A model generated the notes under the pieces. The model saw only the letters and a program-made list of their open reading frames with translations, made no database searches and was not told the DNA's origin. Position numbers and translations under genes: made by a program. Below, piece after piece: positions 1 to 8,824 of a DNA stretch of 32,662 bases. Source of the stretch: an uncultured SAR86 cluster bacterium (GTDB taxonomy: Bacteria > Pseudomonadota > Gammaproteobacteria > Magnimaribacterales > AG-339-G14); contig CABZTA010000010.1 in NCBI GenBank assembly GCA_902528485.1, positions 1 through 32,662 on the forward strand. The letters run 5' to 3'. Within the stretch, counting starts at the first letter, position 1; the number at the start of each line of letters is the position of its first letter.

Positions 1-801
1 ATGATTGAAATAACTATAGCTCTCTTATTTCTAGGTATCTTTGCAGGGCTACTTTCAGGTTTCTTTGGAATTGGATCCGGCATCGTGCTGGTACCAGCTT
101 ATATTTTCTTATTTGAATTTTTAGACTTTCCAAAAGAAATTATCCCATTTTTAGCGACAGGAACTTCCATGACGACCATGGCTTTAGTTATTCCTAATGC
201 CGCTAGAACACACTATAAAAACGGTAATGTGGACACAGAAATTTTAAGAATTGTTTTCTTAGTGGGATTGCTATTTGCATTCTTGGGAAGATATATTTCG
301 TTTTTTTTCGAAAGTACAACCTTGCAAATTATAATTGCTGTTTCACTAACTTTGGCTGCCTTACAATTAATTTTTGATATTTCTCCTAAGCAAAGTTCAA
401 AGCAAATAAATAAAGTAGAACTAATACTTGTCATTTCCGCGATAGCCTCTTTAACCTCTATTGTAGGAATTGGAGGAGGAATTTTGATGATTCCCTACTT
501 TAAATACAGAGGATTATCTATGCACAAAGCTATTGGCACATCTTCAGTGATGGGATTTTCTTTTGCCTTATCAAGCTCAGTGGCAGTTTTTTTATTCATT
601 CCAGAAGCTGCAAAAGAAGTAGATTATCTTATCGGGGCAGCTTTCTATCCCGCTATTTTAGTTGTTGGACTGAGTAGTATTTATTTCGCTCGTGTTGGGG
701 CAAATTTATCTACGAATACTCAAGGCGATATTCTCAAAAAAGCTTTTGCAATTTTAGTAATCATTGCTGCATTTAGGGTCTTCTACTCTACTTTTTTATG
801 A
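1..801 (+). CDS. TauE/SafE (DUF81) family membrane permease
   Basis: This is a polytopic inner-membrane protein of the TauE/SafE family, whose members export or import sulfite, sulfoacetate or other small organic anions; the substrate cannot be read from the sequence. The family's two-fold internal repeat is visible: a glycine-rich GFFGIGSG segment at residues 20-27 and a second VGIGGGIL segment near residue 155, followed by a Lys-Ala-Ile-Gly-Thr-Ser stretch. Length (266 aa) is normal. The ATG sits at base 1; the N-terminus looks like a complete family start, but an upstream start outside the window cannot be excluded. Its stop overlaps the lgt start (ATGA), so the two are probably cotranscribed. 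The same order, permease then lgt then thyA, is known in Pseudomonas-type genomes. Confidence 0.85.
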   Translation: MIEITIALLFLGIFAGLLSGFFGIGSGIVLVPAYIFLFEFLDFPKEIIPFLATGTSMTTMALVIPNAARTHYKNGNVDTEILRIVFLVGLLFAFLGRYISFFFESTTLQIIIAVSLTLAALQLIFDISPKQSSKQINKVELILVISAIASLTSIVGIGGGILMIPYFKYRGLSMHKAIGTSSVMGFSFALSSSVAVFLFIPEAAKEVDYLIGAAFYPAILVVGLSSIYFARVGANLSTNTQGDILKKAFAILVIIAAFRVFYSTFL

Positions 802-1592
802 TCATTAATATTGACCCGGTTGCTTTTTATATCCCGATCCCAATAGTCGGATGGTGGCCTGTTTATTGGTATGGCATCTCTTGGTTAGTTGCAATTTTAG
901 GAGTAAATTTTGCTGCGAAAAAAATCAGCAGAGTAAGTAAACGATTAACCCCAATCCAGGCCGAAGACTATTTAACATATGGAATATTAGGAGCAATTTT
1001 AGGAGGCAGATTTGGCTATATGATCTTTTATGCTCCTGAGCAGTTAATTTATGATCCGCTATCAATCATAAGAATTTGGGAAGGTGGTCTATCTTTTCAC
1101 GGAGGTTTAATAGGAGTGCTATTTTCTTTCTACTTATTCGGAAGAAAGTTCAAGTTAAAGTTCTCTGATGTTATGGAGCATTATGCGATCTGCTTTCCTA
1201 TCGGCCTAGGATCAGTCAGGATAGGAAATTTTATGGGCGGGGAATTATTGGGAAGGCCAACAGAAGCTTCTTGGGGATTGATTTTTTCAAATGATCCAGA
1301 AGGACTTTTAAGACATCCTTCTCAGTTATATCAGGCATTTAGTGAAGGGGTTATCTTATTTATATTGCTTTATTTATTTGCACAGACTAATCCTCCTAGA
1401 TGGTCTATAGCTGGTTTATTTTTAAGCGGCTATGCAATTATGAGAATTTTTACAGAAAATTTTAGAACACCAGATGCACACATAGGGTTCGATTTATTTA
1501 ATATGTTTACGAGAGGTCAGCTTTTAAGTTTACCTATGTTGATTATAGGTATATTTTTAATTATCTTTGCTTATAGGAAAAAAACTTCATGA
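798..1592 (+). CDS. lgt: Prolipoprotein diacylglyceryl transferase
   Basis: Lgt transfers diacylglycerol from phosphatidylglycerol to the lipobox cysteine of prelipoproteins in the inner membrane, the first step of lipoprotein maturation. The protein has 264 residues and several hydrophobic helices. Visible family landmarks are [11 protein letters not shown] with His101, corresponding to the conserved E. coli His103 region; the signature block RIGNFMGGE with Arg141, corresponding to Arg143; and FRTPDA near residues 222-227. In the signature the usual Asn (N-G-E) is replaced by Gly (G-G-E). The start ATG overlaps the preceding stop by four bases and the stop overlaps thyA by four bases (ATGA). 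Substrates in this window include the predicted lipoproteins at 21895 and 24366. Confidence 0.96.
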   Translation: MIINIDPVAFYIPIPIVGWWPVYWYGISWLVAILGVNFAAKKISRVSKRLTPIQAEDYLTYGILGAILGGRFGYMIFYAPEQLIYDPLSIIRIWEGGLSFHGGLIGVLFSFYLFGRKFKLKFSDVMEHYAICFPIGLGSVRIGNFMGGELLGRPTEASWGLIFSNDPEGLLRHPSQLYQAFSEGVILFILLYLFAQTNPPRWSIAGLFLSGYAIMRIFTENFRTPDAHIGFDLFNMFTRGQLLSLPMLIIGIFLIIFAYRKKTS

Positions 1593-2383
1593 GAAATTAT
1601 TTAAGTTTAGTAGAAAAAATTATCAGCGAGGGATTTGATAGAGAAGATCGAACTGGCACAGGAACAAGAAGCATCTTTGGAGAACAATTAAGGTTTGATT
1701 TAGAAAATAGTTTCCCTTTATTAACAACTAAAAAGGTGCATCTAAAATCTATCATTTACGAGTTGCTCTGGTTTATTAAAGGAGATACTAATATAAAGTT
1801 TTTAAAAGATAATAAGGTAACAATTTGGGATGAGTGGGCAGATGAAGAAGGAGAACTCGGTCCAGTTTATGGATCGCAATGGAGATCTTGGCCAACACAT
1901 GACGGCAAAAAAATTGATCAATTAACAAAAGTTGTAGAAAGCATAAAAAATAATCCAAATTCCAGGCGTCATATAGTTAGTGCATGGAATGTATCTCTTA
2001 TCGATGAAATGGCGTTACCGCCCTGTCATATACTGTTTCAATTTTATGTAGCTGATGGAAAAATATCATGTCAACTTTATCAAAGAAGTGCGGATGTTTT
2101 TCTTGGAGTACCTTTCAATATAGCTTCTTACGCTCTTTTGACAATGATGATTGCTCAAGTTTGTAACTTAAAGCCTAAGGAATTTATTTTGACGCTTGGT
2201 GATGCGCATCTTTATCATAATCATATTGATCAAGCTAAATTGCAACTTGAGAGAGAACCAAAAAAACTTCCGACCCTTGAAATAAATAAAGATGTTAAAG
2301 ATCTTTTTGATTTTTCTTATGGCGATTTTAAAATAAAAGAATACGATCCACATCCTGCAATTTCAGCTCCCATAGCCGTCTGA
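1589..2383 (+). CDS. thyA: Thymidylate synthase
   Basis: ThyA methylates dUMP to dTMP using methylene-tetrahydrofolate, yielding dihydrofolate. At 264 residues it has the same length as the E. coli enzyme. The catalytic cysteine is Cys146 in the PPCH motif, the same number as in E. coli. The N-terminal DRTGTGTRS phosphate-binding loop, the QRSAD motif and the C-terminal PIAV tail, which closes over the active site, are all present. The start overlaps the lgt stop by four bases and the stop overlaps the folA start as TGATG. The adjacent gene recycles the dihydrofolate that this enzyme produces. Confidence 0.98.
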   Translation: MRNYLSLVEKIISEGFDREDRTGTGTRSIFGEQLRFDLENSFPLLTTKKVHLKSIIYELLWFIKGDTNIKFLKDNKVTIWDEWADEEGELGPVYGSQWRSWPTHDGKKIDQLTKVVESIKNNPNSRRHIVSAWNVSLIDEMALPPCHILFQFYVADGKISCQLYQRSADVFLGVPFNIASYALLTMMIAQVCNLKPKEFILTLGDAHLYHNHIDQAKLQLEREPKKLPTLEINKDVKDLFDFSYGDFKIKEYDPHPAISAPIAV

Positions 2384-2874
2384 TGAAATTATGTCTAATT
2401 GTCGCCGTTTCAAAAAATGGTTACATCGGCAAGGATGGATCTCTTCCTTGGCAAATATCTGAAGACTTAAAAAGATTTAGAAAAATTACAAGTAATTCTG
2501 TTGTGATAATGGGTAGAAATACCTTTTTATCGATTGGAAAGGCCCTTCCAAATAGAGAAAACATTATCGTATCAGCCACTTTGAAATCGATAGAGAAATG
2601 CCTGATTGCTAACACATTGGATGAGGCTATAAATATATCAAAGGAAAAATTTCCAGAAAAGGATATTTTTTTGATTGGTGGTTACGCGATATATAAAGCT
2701 GGAGAAACGTTTGCGGATACACTTTACCTGACTAAAGTTGATGTTGAGGTAGAGGGAGATGTGAGTTTGCCTGATTTTAATTGGGAAACCTGGAAGGAAG
2801 TCGAAAGAGAAGACTTTTTTGACGAAGGCTCTGAAATAAACTGCGCCTTGATTAAATACGTGAAAAACTCTTAG
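2383..2874 (+). CDS. folA: Dihydrofolate reductase
   Basis: FolA reduces dihydrofolate to tetrahydrofolate with NADPH, completing the cycle begun by ThyA. It has 163 residues, close to the 159 of E. coli. Visible landmarks are the N-terminal beta strand, LPW at 21-23 followed by the active-site acid Asp28 in SEDLKRF, the VIMGR cofactor motif, the PNREN loop, and the IGGYAIY glycine motif. The gene starts on the last base of the thyA stop (TGATG) and converges with the TPR gene on the other strand; the two stop codons overlap, leaving no room for an intergenic terminator. Confidence 0.97.
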   Translation: MKLCLIVAVSKNGYIGKDGSLPWQISEDLKRFRKITSNSVVIMGRNTFLSIGKALPNRENIIVSATLKSIEKCLIANTLDEAINISKEKFPEKDIFLIGGYAIYKAGETFADTLYLTKVDVEVEGDVSLPDFNWETWKEVEREDFFDEGSEINCALIKYVKNS

Positions 2875-4265
2875 ACGTTTTCTTCTAAATCTTTTCTTCT
2901 TAAGTTAAGAATCCTAACTCTCTCTCTTTCATTCTCAGTATAAGTAAGCCACTTTAAGGCTTGATTTCTGAGCTTATCCTGTTTTTTAAAAGTATCTTCT
3001 TCGTTTTTACCTTTCACATCACTCACTTTATCAAGAGATTTTCTAAAGAATGTTGTTGCCTCATCGAATTTTTGCTGTTCATAGGCAACTTGGCCTAGCA
3101 AGATATTTACTGACACGGGATCTTTCAGTTTTCCTTTTTCAAGACCTTTCTTTAAACTTTCAGAAGCTAGATCCAGTCTATCAGTCGCAAGATATATCTG
3201 GCCTAAAAAGACAAACAATTCCCCATCTTTTGCTTTTTCAGCAGCCTTCTTATATACAGGTTCTGCCTTGTCTAGCTCCTGCGATAAATGCCATGCTTGA
3301 GCTAGGTATTTAAGATGCTTTTCATTTTCTTCAACGAATTCTTCTCTGATTCCATAATCAATAACTTTTGCTGCTTTGTAAGGTGCCTCGGCTCTCATTA
3401 AAAGCTGATACAAAACAACATACTCGTTTTCTTTGTCAAGAAGTCTTTGATCGTGAGCTGCCTCTAAAGCTCCCAATTGTTTGGATTCTTCTTTCAATTC
3501 ACCGTAAATTCCCGAAAGCTGAACCCAATATCTTTTTTTGGGGTAAAACCCTACTAACTCTTCGTATAGAGATAACATTGATAATGTATCTTCAACTTCA
3601 TTGTATAAAGCTACTAGAAGGTTGTATGTTCCCTCTCTCGGAATTTTTTGATTAGCTTTGGAAATACACATAGCAGTCTCTGCGTTTTTTAAAGCTAGTT
3701 TCTTTTCCTTAAGTTGCCAATGAGCTGCAGCCATGATGTCAAAACCAGTTGAGCTAGGTGCTTCCTCCAACGCTAACCATTCTTTTAAACGTTTGATCGT
3801 CTCTCTATAGTCCTCGCTTGAATAAGCAATTTGAGCAAGACTGAAGATTACTCCAGCCTTCAATCTCGGATCAGTATCAGGAATTGCTAGAAATTGTTGA
3901 TAGTCATATTTAGCAAGTCTTAAGTTATCTTGAGAAAAATGAACATAGGCATAGTAATACCACATTTGCGCCAAATCAGTGTCGGTTGCTTTATCTAGAC
4001 CTTTGATTTGATCCAACAGTAAAAGAGCTTCATCCCATTGATCCTCCTCTAGCAGAGGAAAAACATCTGCCATTATTCTTTGAACAGACCTGCTTAAAGT
4101 TTTGGCAGATCTTCTCTTGCTGGTTTTCTTGATATCAAGACTCTTTAGACAATCTTCAAGTTTGTATTCAGGAAAAAGTATCTGTTTCTCTTTTGGTTGT
4201 TCTTCTTGAACAAATGCATAAAAAGAAACAAAACATAATAAAGTTGCTAAAAAAAACTTAAACAT
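2871..4265 (-). CDS. TPR-repeat protein of the TonB2-type operon
   Basis: This 464-residue protein has a hydrophobic N-terminal segment (about residues 3-18), probably a signal peptide, followed by an almost all-helical body with repeated A-x-x-Y and L-A-x-x-Y/F patterns typical of tetratricopeptide repeats, roughly from residue 65 to 440. A periplasmic location is inferred. It is the last gene of the run DUF3450-ttpC-exbB-exbD-tonB-TPR and starts one base after the tonB stop, so it is translationally close to tonB. TPR proteins occupy this place in the equivalent operons of Shewanella and Vibrio relatives; a scaffold or accessory role in TonB function is established only loosely. The C-terminus is strongly basic and acidic and ends in an arginine-rich helix. 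Confidence 0.85.
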   Translation of the reverse strand: MFKFFLATLLCFVSFYAFVQEEQPKEKQILFPEYKLEDCLKSLDIKKTSKRRSAKTLSRSVQRIMADVFPLLEEDQWDEALLLLDQIKGLDKATDTDLAQMWYYYAYVHFSQDNLRLAKYDYQQFLAIPDTDPRLKAGVIFSLAQIAYSSEDYRETIKRLKEWLALEEAPSSTGFDIMAAAHWQLKEKKLALKNAETAMCISKANQKIPREGTYNLLVALYNEVEDTLSMLSLYEELVGFYPKKRYWVQLSGIYGELKEESKQLGALEAAHDQRLLDKENEYVVLYQLLMRAEAPYKAAKVIDYGIREEFVEENEKHLKYLAQAWHLSQELDKAEPVYKKAAEKAKDGELFVFLGQIYLATDRLDLASESLKKGLEKGKLKDPVSVNILLGQVAYEQQKFDEATTFFRKSLDKVSDVKGKNEEDTFKKQDKLRNQALKWLTYTENERERVRILNLRRKDLEENV

Positions 4266-4266
4266 A

Positions 4267-4923
4267 TCAATACATTTCTAAACAATTTTGCGGGACATAA
4301 TCAGGTCCTTTACCTTCTCCCTCTAAAATAAACGTTATTCTTTGTTTTACTCCAGGAACCTCCACTGCGACACCATCTCTTATCATTGGTTTATATTTGT
4401 ATTTTAACGCAGCTCTTTTTGCCGAACTATTGAATATTCCCGAAGGTTTGGCTGCTATAACTTCAGGATCTCTGACAGTCCCCATCGTTGTAACAGTGTA
4501 TTCAACGACAACGCAACCCTCGATGCCTCTCTCAGCTGCTCTTCTTGGATACTGAGGAGGAATTTGAAAGATCGGAACATACGCTCCATCAGCGAAAACC
4601 CCTTGTCTTCTGGCTTTAAAATTAAACTTAGGTGCTATGTTTCCAGATAAATCTTCCATAGTATCCATTTCAACATCAGGGGGCAGCATGTCTGGGGGAG
4701 GTTCCTGCTCTTCAGGTCTTTCCATAGAATCATCCATTAACTCAAGCTCCCTTTCTGGCATAAGAAAATCAGCTATCTTTCTAGTATTGATATCGTCAAG
4801 CGAAACATCTCCGGTTGCTATTAAAGCTGCCATAAATAGTAGAGAAAAAATTGCAAAAGCAGTCCCGCCGGCAGCAATGAGACCGTATTTCTGATAATCG
4901 CCTTTGTTTAAACCGATCGCCAT
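4267..4923 (-). CDS. tonB: TonB-family energy transducer
   Basis: TonB couples the proton motive force harvested by ExbB-ExbD to outer-membrane TonB-dependent receptors. The 218 residues hold one N-terminal transmembrane helix (about 14-36), a short acidic and proline-containing linker (about 60-85, with EPPPDMLPPD), and a canonical C-terminal domain from about 118, with IPPQYPRRAAERGIEG and the late KYKYKPM and ITFILEG strands. The linker is much shorter than in E. coli TonB1, as in TonB2-type proteins. Two cysteines, Cys137 and Cys214, flank the C-terminal domain. The gene sits two bases after exbD and one base before the TPR gene. Confidence 0.93.
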   Translation of the reverse strand: MAIGLNKGDYQKYGLIAAGGTAFAIFSLLFMAALIATGDVSLDDINTRKIADFLMPERELELMDDSMERPEEQEPPPDMLPPDVEMDTMEDLSGNIAPKFNFKARRQGVFADGAYVPIFQIPPQYPRRAAERGIEGCVVVEYTVTTMGTVRDPEVIAAKPSGIFNSSAKRAALKYKYKPMIRDGVAVEVPGVKQRITFILEGEGKGPDYVPQNCLEMY

Positions 4924-4925
4924 AA

Positions 4926-5336
4926 TTAAAATTGAGGTTCCGATGCAAGCGAGATGTTATAGACTCCGGCTTCCCTCGCGCCATCCATTACAGCCATAAT
5001 TGTGTCAGCCGTTGCTTTTTCGTCAGCTTGGATAACGACAGATCCTTGAGGATTTTCCGCTAACAGCCTTACAACATTTGCTTTTACCTGACGTTTATCA
5101 ATCCTCCGACCATCCATGTATATTTCGCCAGCGTTACCAACAGCAATTAAAATTGCTGCATTTTCCGTTGGCTCAGCTGTTTCTGAATCCGGCCTGTTTA
5201 CTTCTAGACCAGGTTCCTTAATAAAGTTTGCTGTAACGATAAAGAAAATTAGCAGAATAAATACTACATCTAACATCGGTGTGATATTAATTTCTTCTTC
5301 TTCTGCTACGGCCTGGCTTATAGGTGCTCTTCTCAT
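4926..5336 (-). CDS. exbD: Biopolymer transport protein ExbD
   Basis: ExbD forms the proton-conducting stator complex with ExbB. The 136-residue protein has a short cytoplasmic tail, one transmembrane helix (about 20-40), and a periplasmic domain. The helix carries the conserved motif NITPMLDVVFILLIFF, with the protonatable Asp23 equivalent to E. coli Asp25. The periplasmic part contains the typical V-x-I-x-A-D-E-K-A motif. The gene lies 12 bases after exbB and two bases before tonB, which supports a single transcript and complex. Confidence 0.95.
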   Translation of the reverse strand: MRRAPISQAVAEEEEINITPMLDVVFILLIFFIVTANFIKEPGLEVNRPDSETAEPTENAAILIAVGNAGEIYMDGRRIDKRQVKANVVRLLAENPQGSVVIQADEKATADTIMAVMDGAREAGVYNISLASEPQF

Positions 5337-5348
5337 AAGTTATCCTCT

Positions 5349-5909
5349 TTAAATTACATCAAATTTTTTATCGTAAGTTAACCTTTCTGTAAGAATCTCA
5401 ATATTCTTTTTAGCTGCTTGGTCAATTGATCTCAAAGCCAATAAAGCAGGAATAGAAGCGAATAAACCTGCCATTGCAGGTATTGTAGATCTTGCAACAC
5501 CTCCTGCCATAGCTTTAGCATCACCGCCTCCTGTAACAGCAAGGATATGGAATACTTCCATCATTCCAGTTATTGTTCCAAATAGTCCAAATAAAGGAGC
5601 AACAGCGGTGCATACTTTTATCAAATCTATGTTTGAATTTATTGATGAGCTTGCTTGAGAAATAAGCATACTTCTTATCATATGACCTTCCCAAGATTTT
5701 CTTCCGGGGCCACCATTTTCTGACCTTACTTGATCCCACTGCTCACGGGCATCTTGAATAAGATGTGGTTTTGAAAATCTAAAAAACCATAATCTTTCAA
5801 AAATAAGAATCCACATAACCATGATCAGGACTCCTATAAGGAGAACTACGGGACCTCCTTTTTCTAAAAACTCGAAAAGAAGGTCTTGAAGATCGTAAAA
5901 CCAACTCAT
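5349..5909 (-). CDS. exbB: MotA/TolQ/ExbB proton channel protein (ExbB2 type)
   Basis: This protein forms the pentameric core of the ExbBD motor. It is short (186 aa), as in TonB2-type ExbB, and has three predicted membrane helices: about 18-42, a second at the conserved APLFGLFGTITGMMEVF segment, and a third around 145-165 in the MAGLFASIPALLAL region. The conserved cytoplasmic GGGDAKAMAGG segment precedes the third helix. It lies nine bases downstream of the larger TtpC-like homologue of the same superfamily and 12 bases upstream of exbD. Having two ExbB-like proteins in one operon is the hallmark of the Vibrio TonB2 system. Confidence 0.93.
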   Translation of the reverse strand: MSWFYDLQDLLFEFLEKGGPVVLLIGVLIMVMWILIFERLWFFRFSKPHLIQDAREQWDQVRSENGGPGRKSWEGHMIRSMLISQASSSINSNIDLIKVCTAVAPLFGLFGTITGMMEVFHILAVTGGGDAKAMAGGVARSTIPAMAGLFASIPALLALRSIDQAAKKNIEILTERLTYDKKFDVI

Positions 5910-5918
5910 ATCTTATCG

Positions 5919-7295
5919 CTAAGCTTTACCTTCTGATCTTGCGGCAACCATTCCAGTGCTTTGTTCCTCAATGATAGACAAGATACCTTTGGAGTAATTA
6001 GCAAGGATTGCTGCCATGAATACCGATGGTATAGCACACATCAAACCTAACCAAGTTGTGACAAGTGCTTCTGAAATACCGCTTGCCATAGTTTTTGGAT
6101 CACCCGTTCCAAACAAAGTAATTGCCTGGAAGGTATTAATCATTCCGATGATCGTTCCAAATAATCCTAGAAGCGGAGCTACTGCAGCAATTAATTTAAC
6201 TACCCAAATGTAAGCCTCTATCGCGGGTCTTTCTGCGAGAATTTGTTCAGCCATCTTAAGTTCGAGAGTTTCTGTATCTGCATCTTTTGCTTCTTCAGCT
6301 ACTTTCATAACTCTTGATAAGGCATTATTTCCTGAACCCTTACCTGCTGCTTCTGCATTTACTCCTCTTCTAACTACATAAAGGATATAAAAACGCCAAA
6401 TGAATACTGCTGCAGATATTGCCAATAAGATAAGGATCAAATATCCGACAAATCGTCCTTGAGCAATTTTTTCGCTGAAAGTTGGAAGAGTTATTAAGTT
6501 AGAAAGTAAAGTACCTCCTTGAGGTCCAGTCGGGTCGACCCCAAATTGCACAAATCCTGCACTTTCATCAAATAAGTCATAAGTTCCGCCAGTGTATCTG
6601 GCAGGTTGTCTAGGAAGAACCTCATATGCTCCTCTTGTTTTCAAATAACTTAAATAACTTCCTTCGGCTACTGCATTAAAAGTTCCAACTCTGACCACGT
6701 CCTCTTCGGATGCGTTACCATTATTATCAACAACAGTTGCATTGAATTTTTCTACTGATCCAGATGCTTCAAGCTCTCTTAATAGCTCAAACCAAAGTCT
6801 TTCCAATTCAGGAATTGATGCCAAAGATACACCCTCACTCATTTTTTTGGCTAAATCAGATAAGAATAGTTCTCTATCCTTACCAAATTGAGCAGCTGTT
6901 ATAGATTCTTCAAATCTAGCAAGTGAATCGCTAGCAGTACTTTGAAGATGGCCAAACATTTCGTAAAGAGAGCCAAGTCTTTCCTTAAGTTGCTCTTCAA
7001 GAACTACTAGTTTTGCATCGTTAGCTTCAAACTGTGCCTCAAGTTCTTCAGCTATTCTCTCCAATCGAGCTCTTTCAGCTTTAGCATCAGTTAAGAGTTT
7101 CTGCTGTCTATTACGCTCCGTCCTGAATCTATCTTCTCTTTCAGATGCTTCTTCTGATTCAGCAAACTTTCCTTGTTTTACAAGTTCTAATAGCTCGTCA
7201 AGAGAAGAAGCCATTGATTCTGGCTTCTCTTCTTCTTGAGAAAAGATAGGGTTTAAGAATAACCCGACAAAAAATATCAATAATAATTTTTTCAT
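5919..7295 (-). CDS. ttpC: TtpC-like MotA/TolQ/ExbB protein with periplasmic coiled coil
   Basis: TtpC is an ExbB-like subunit required for TonB2-dependent uptake in Vibrio. The 458 residues start with a clear signal peptide (residues 1-19), then a long charged coiled coil (about 40-115) and a periplasmic region, then three membrane helices near 282-306, 360-385 and 408-432. The last two carry the ExbB signature AAVAPLLGLFGTIIGM and the GISEALVTTWLGL motif. The start overlaps the stop of the preceding DUF3450 gene as ATGA. The large periplasmic coiled coil presumably contacts the DUF3450 protein, which is itself coiled coil; that contact is inference from order and fold. Confidence 0.92.
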   Translation of the reverse strand: MKKLLLIFFVGLFLNPIFSQEEEKPESMASSLDELLELVKQGKFAESEEASEREDRFRTERNRQQKLLTDAKAERARLERIAEELEAQFEANDAKLVVLEEQLKERLGSLYEMFGHLQSTASDSLARFEESITAAQFGKDRELFLSDLAKKMSEGVSLASIPELERLWFELLRELEASGSVEKFNATVVDNNGNASEEDVVRVGTFNAVAEGSYLSYLKTRGAYEVLPRQPARYTGGTYDLFDESAGFVQFGVDPTGPQGGTLLSNLITLPTFSEKIAQGRFVGYLILILLAISAAVFIWRFYILYVVRRGVNAEAAGKGSGNNALSRVMKVAEEAKDADTETLELKMAEQILAERPAIEAYIWVVKLIAAVAPLLGLFGTIIGMINTFQAITLFGTGDPKTMASGISEALVTTWLGLMCAIPSVFMAAILANYSKGILSIIEEQSTGMVAARSEGKA

Positions 7296-8065
7296 TGGAC
7301 CACCCCAGCTGCAGGTATTGGCATCTCTAAGATGTTAACTGTTTGAAGTTTTTGAGCTATTCGAATACCGTTTTTTACAGGATTTCTGTATCTAGATGGT
7401 AGTTCTTCCCAAGTATTTGTTTCTTTGTTCCATACTCCGGTCTGGTCAAGATCAGAAGTTTGGTAAGCTAAAACTAACCTACCGACTCTGAGAATATTTA
7501 CTTCTCGATCTTGGCCATCAATAGTGATTGTGTCTTTGTAGGTATCCATTTTCATTCCATACTCAGACTCGACTGTATAACCTTCGAGAACTTGTCTTAA
7601 TTGTTCCGCAGGTGAAACGGTTGGATTATCTAAGGCTTTTTGAATAAATGATAGTCTTTCCTCTCTTTCCCCAAGCCTAAATGGCAAGTCTAGAGAAATG
7701 AAACTTTTTAATCCTTCATACATTCTTCTTGATAACGGTGGAATTTGTCTTTGCAGAACCGATGCATCCTTCATGGTTGTTTCAATTTCTTCCATCCTTT
7801 CTATTTGTCTTTTTATTTGTTTCCTTTTTTGAGCGTTATACACCTTAAGCCCTTCAATTTGCTTGCTTACTATTTTGTATTCAGCTGATAGTTTGTCTGT
7901 GTTATCTTGAAAACCATCAATAGCAGTTTGAGAAGTCGAAGCTCTGTCGGTTCTTTCATCATTAACTTGAAGAACCGGTTGAAGCTGAGCAAAGATTGCC
8001 CCTGAAAAAGAACAAGCAATAATAAAGACAGTGATATTTAGCTTTTTAACTGTTTTATTAAACAT
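7292..8065 (-). CDS. DUF3450 periplasmic coiled-coil protein
   Basis: This 257-residue protein leads the TonB2-type operon. A signal peptide is visible (basic MFNKTVKK, hydrophobic core to about residue 26, Ala-x-Ala-like cleavage at IFAQ). A heptad-rich helix follows at about 50-95, then a conserved globular part with the family's SYLxxxLxF-like block of hydrophobics, a YTVESEYGMKMDTYK segment and a RVGRLVLAYQT strand. DUF3450 proteins are regularly encoded upstream of ttpC; their molecular role is not settled. A good Shine-Dalgarno, AGGGAG, lies five bases upstream of the ATG (complement of 8071-8076), which fixes this start. Confidence 0.9.
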   Translation of the reverse strand: MFNKTVKKLNITVFIIACSFSGAIFAQLQPVLQVNDERTDRASTSQTAIDGFQDNTDKLSAEYKIVSKQIEGLKVYNAQKRKQIKRQIERMEEIETTMKDASVLQRQIPPLSRRMYEGLKSFISLDLPFRLGEREERLSFIQKALDNPTVSPAEQLRQVLEGYTVESEYGMKMDTYKDTITIDGQDREVNILRVGRLVLAYQTSDLDQTGVWNKETNTWEELPSRYRNPVKNGIRIAQKLQTVNILEMPIPAAGVVQ

Positions 8066-8254
8066 TTAATCTCCCTATAACAAAGCCAACAAAAATTAAT
8101 TCAAATTTTTGCCGGGCGGATTTTTTTGTCTAACTACTTTAGTAAGAATAACTTATCAAAGCAACAAACTTATTAGTTTTTCTTTTATTAGAATTCATAT
8201 AAAAAATCAACATCTATCTATGAAATTATTTGCCACTCTAATGTAAAATTCATC
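8066..8254. promoter_or_regulatory. Divergent intergenic region: TonB2-type operon (-) and efp operon (+)
   Basis: This 189-base AT-rich gap is one of the few true intergenic spaces and must hold promoters for both the DUF3450-led operon and efp-argS. I could not identify a convincing -35/-10 pair on either strand. It contains an isolated GC-rich block, GCCGGGCGG near 8111, in otherwise A/T-rich DNA. A stretch on the minus strand, TGATAAGTTATTCTTA near 8144-8159, resembles half of a Fur box but the second half does not match well. The only firm signal is the AGGGAG ribosome binding site for the minus-strand gene. Confidence 0.45.
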
Positions 8255-8824
8255 ATGGCTTCTGTTAGTACAAATGAGTTCAAAAATGGACTTAAACTTA
8301 TCGTTGAAGGTGATCCTTGCGAAATCCTTGATCATGAATTTCACAAACCTGGCAAGGGGCAAGCGGTTATGCGAGTGAAGTTTAAAAATTTAAAATCCAA
8401 TAGAGTCTGGGAAAAAACTTATAAAACTGGAGAATCTCTAGAAAGAGCCGATCTTGAGAACATACCCATGCAGTTTTTGTACGAGAGCGGCGAAGAAATT
8501 GTAATGATGAATAATAACAGCTTCGATCAAGAAAGTTTTTCAAAAAGAGACCTTGGCGACTCAATTCAGTGGATGGAAGAAGGTGAATCTTATGAAGTCT
8601 TACTATTCGAAGGCTCACCACTTTCTGTTGAGCTAGATACATTTGTTGAAATGGAAGTGACTGAAACTGAGCCTGGATTTAAAGGAGACACTGCTACAGG
8701 TGCAACAAAACCAGCAATTCTCAAAAATGGGATAGAAGTGAAAGTCCCATTGTTTATTGAAATTGGAGATTTACTAAAAATTGATACTAGAACTTGTGAA
8801 TACCAAAGCAGAGTAAAAGATTGA
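8255..8824 (+). CDS. efp: Elongation factor P
   Basis: EF-P binds stalled ribosomes between P and E sites and rescues synthesis of proline stretches. The 189 residues align end to end with the E. coli protein: the N-terminal KOW-like domain, the loop HKPGKGQ with Lys34 (the residue beta-lysylated by EpmA in E. coli, same number), the middle OB domain, and the C-terminal OB domain with DTRTCEYQSRVK. The modifying enzymes EpmA and EpmB are not in this window. The stop overlaps the TTG start of argS by four bases, an unusual partner for efp. No Shine-Dalgarno is evident upstream of the ATG. Confidence 0.97.
   Translation: MASVSTNEFKNGLKLIVEGDPCEILDHEFHKPGKGQAVMRVKFKNLKSNRVWEKTYKTGESLERADLENIPMQFLYESGEEIVMMNNNSFDQESFSKRDLGDSIQWMEEGESYEVLLFEGSPLSVELDTFVEMEVTETEPGFKGDTATGATKPAILKNGIEVKVPLFIEIGDLLKIDTRTCEYQSRVKD

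Noticed and set aside
8103..8130. The GC-rich GCCGGGCGG block followed by T's as a terminator
   Set aside because: The block does not form a self-complementary stem, and both flanking genes start, not end, here.
8141..8160. Possible Fur box upstream of the TonB2-type operon
   Set aside because: Only one half-site (TGATAAG) fits the 7-1-7 pattern; the other half matches poorly and the DNA is A/T-rich, so chance similarity is likely.
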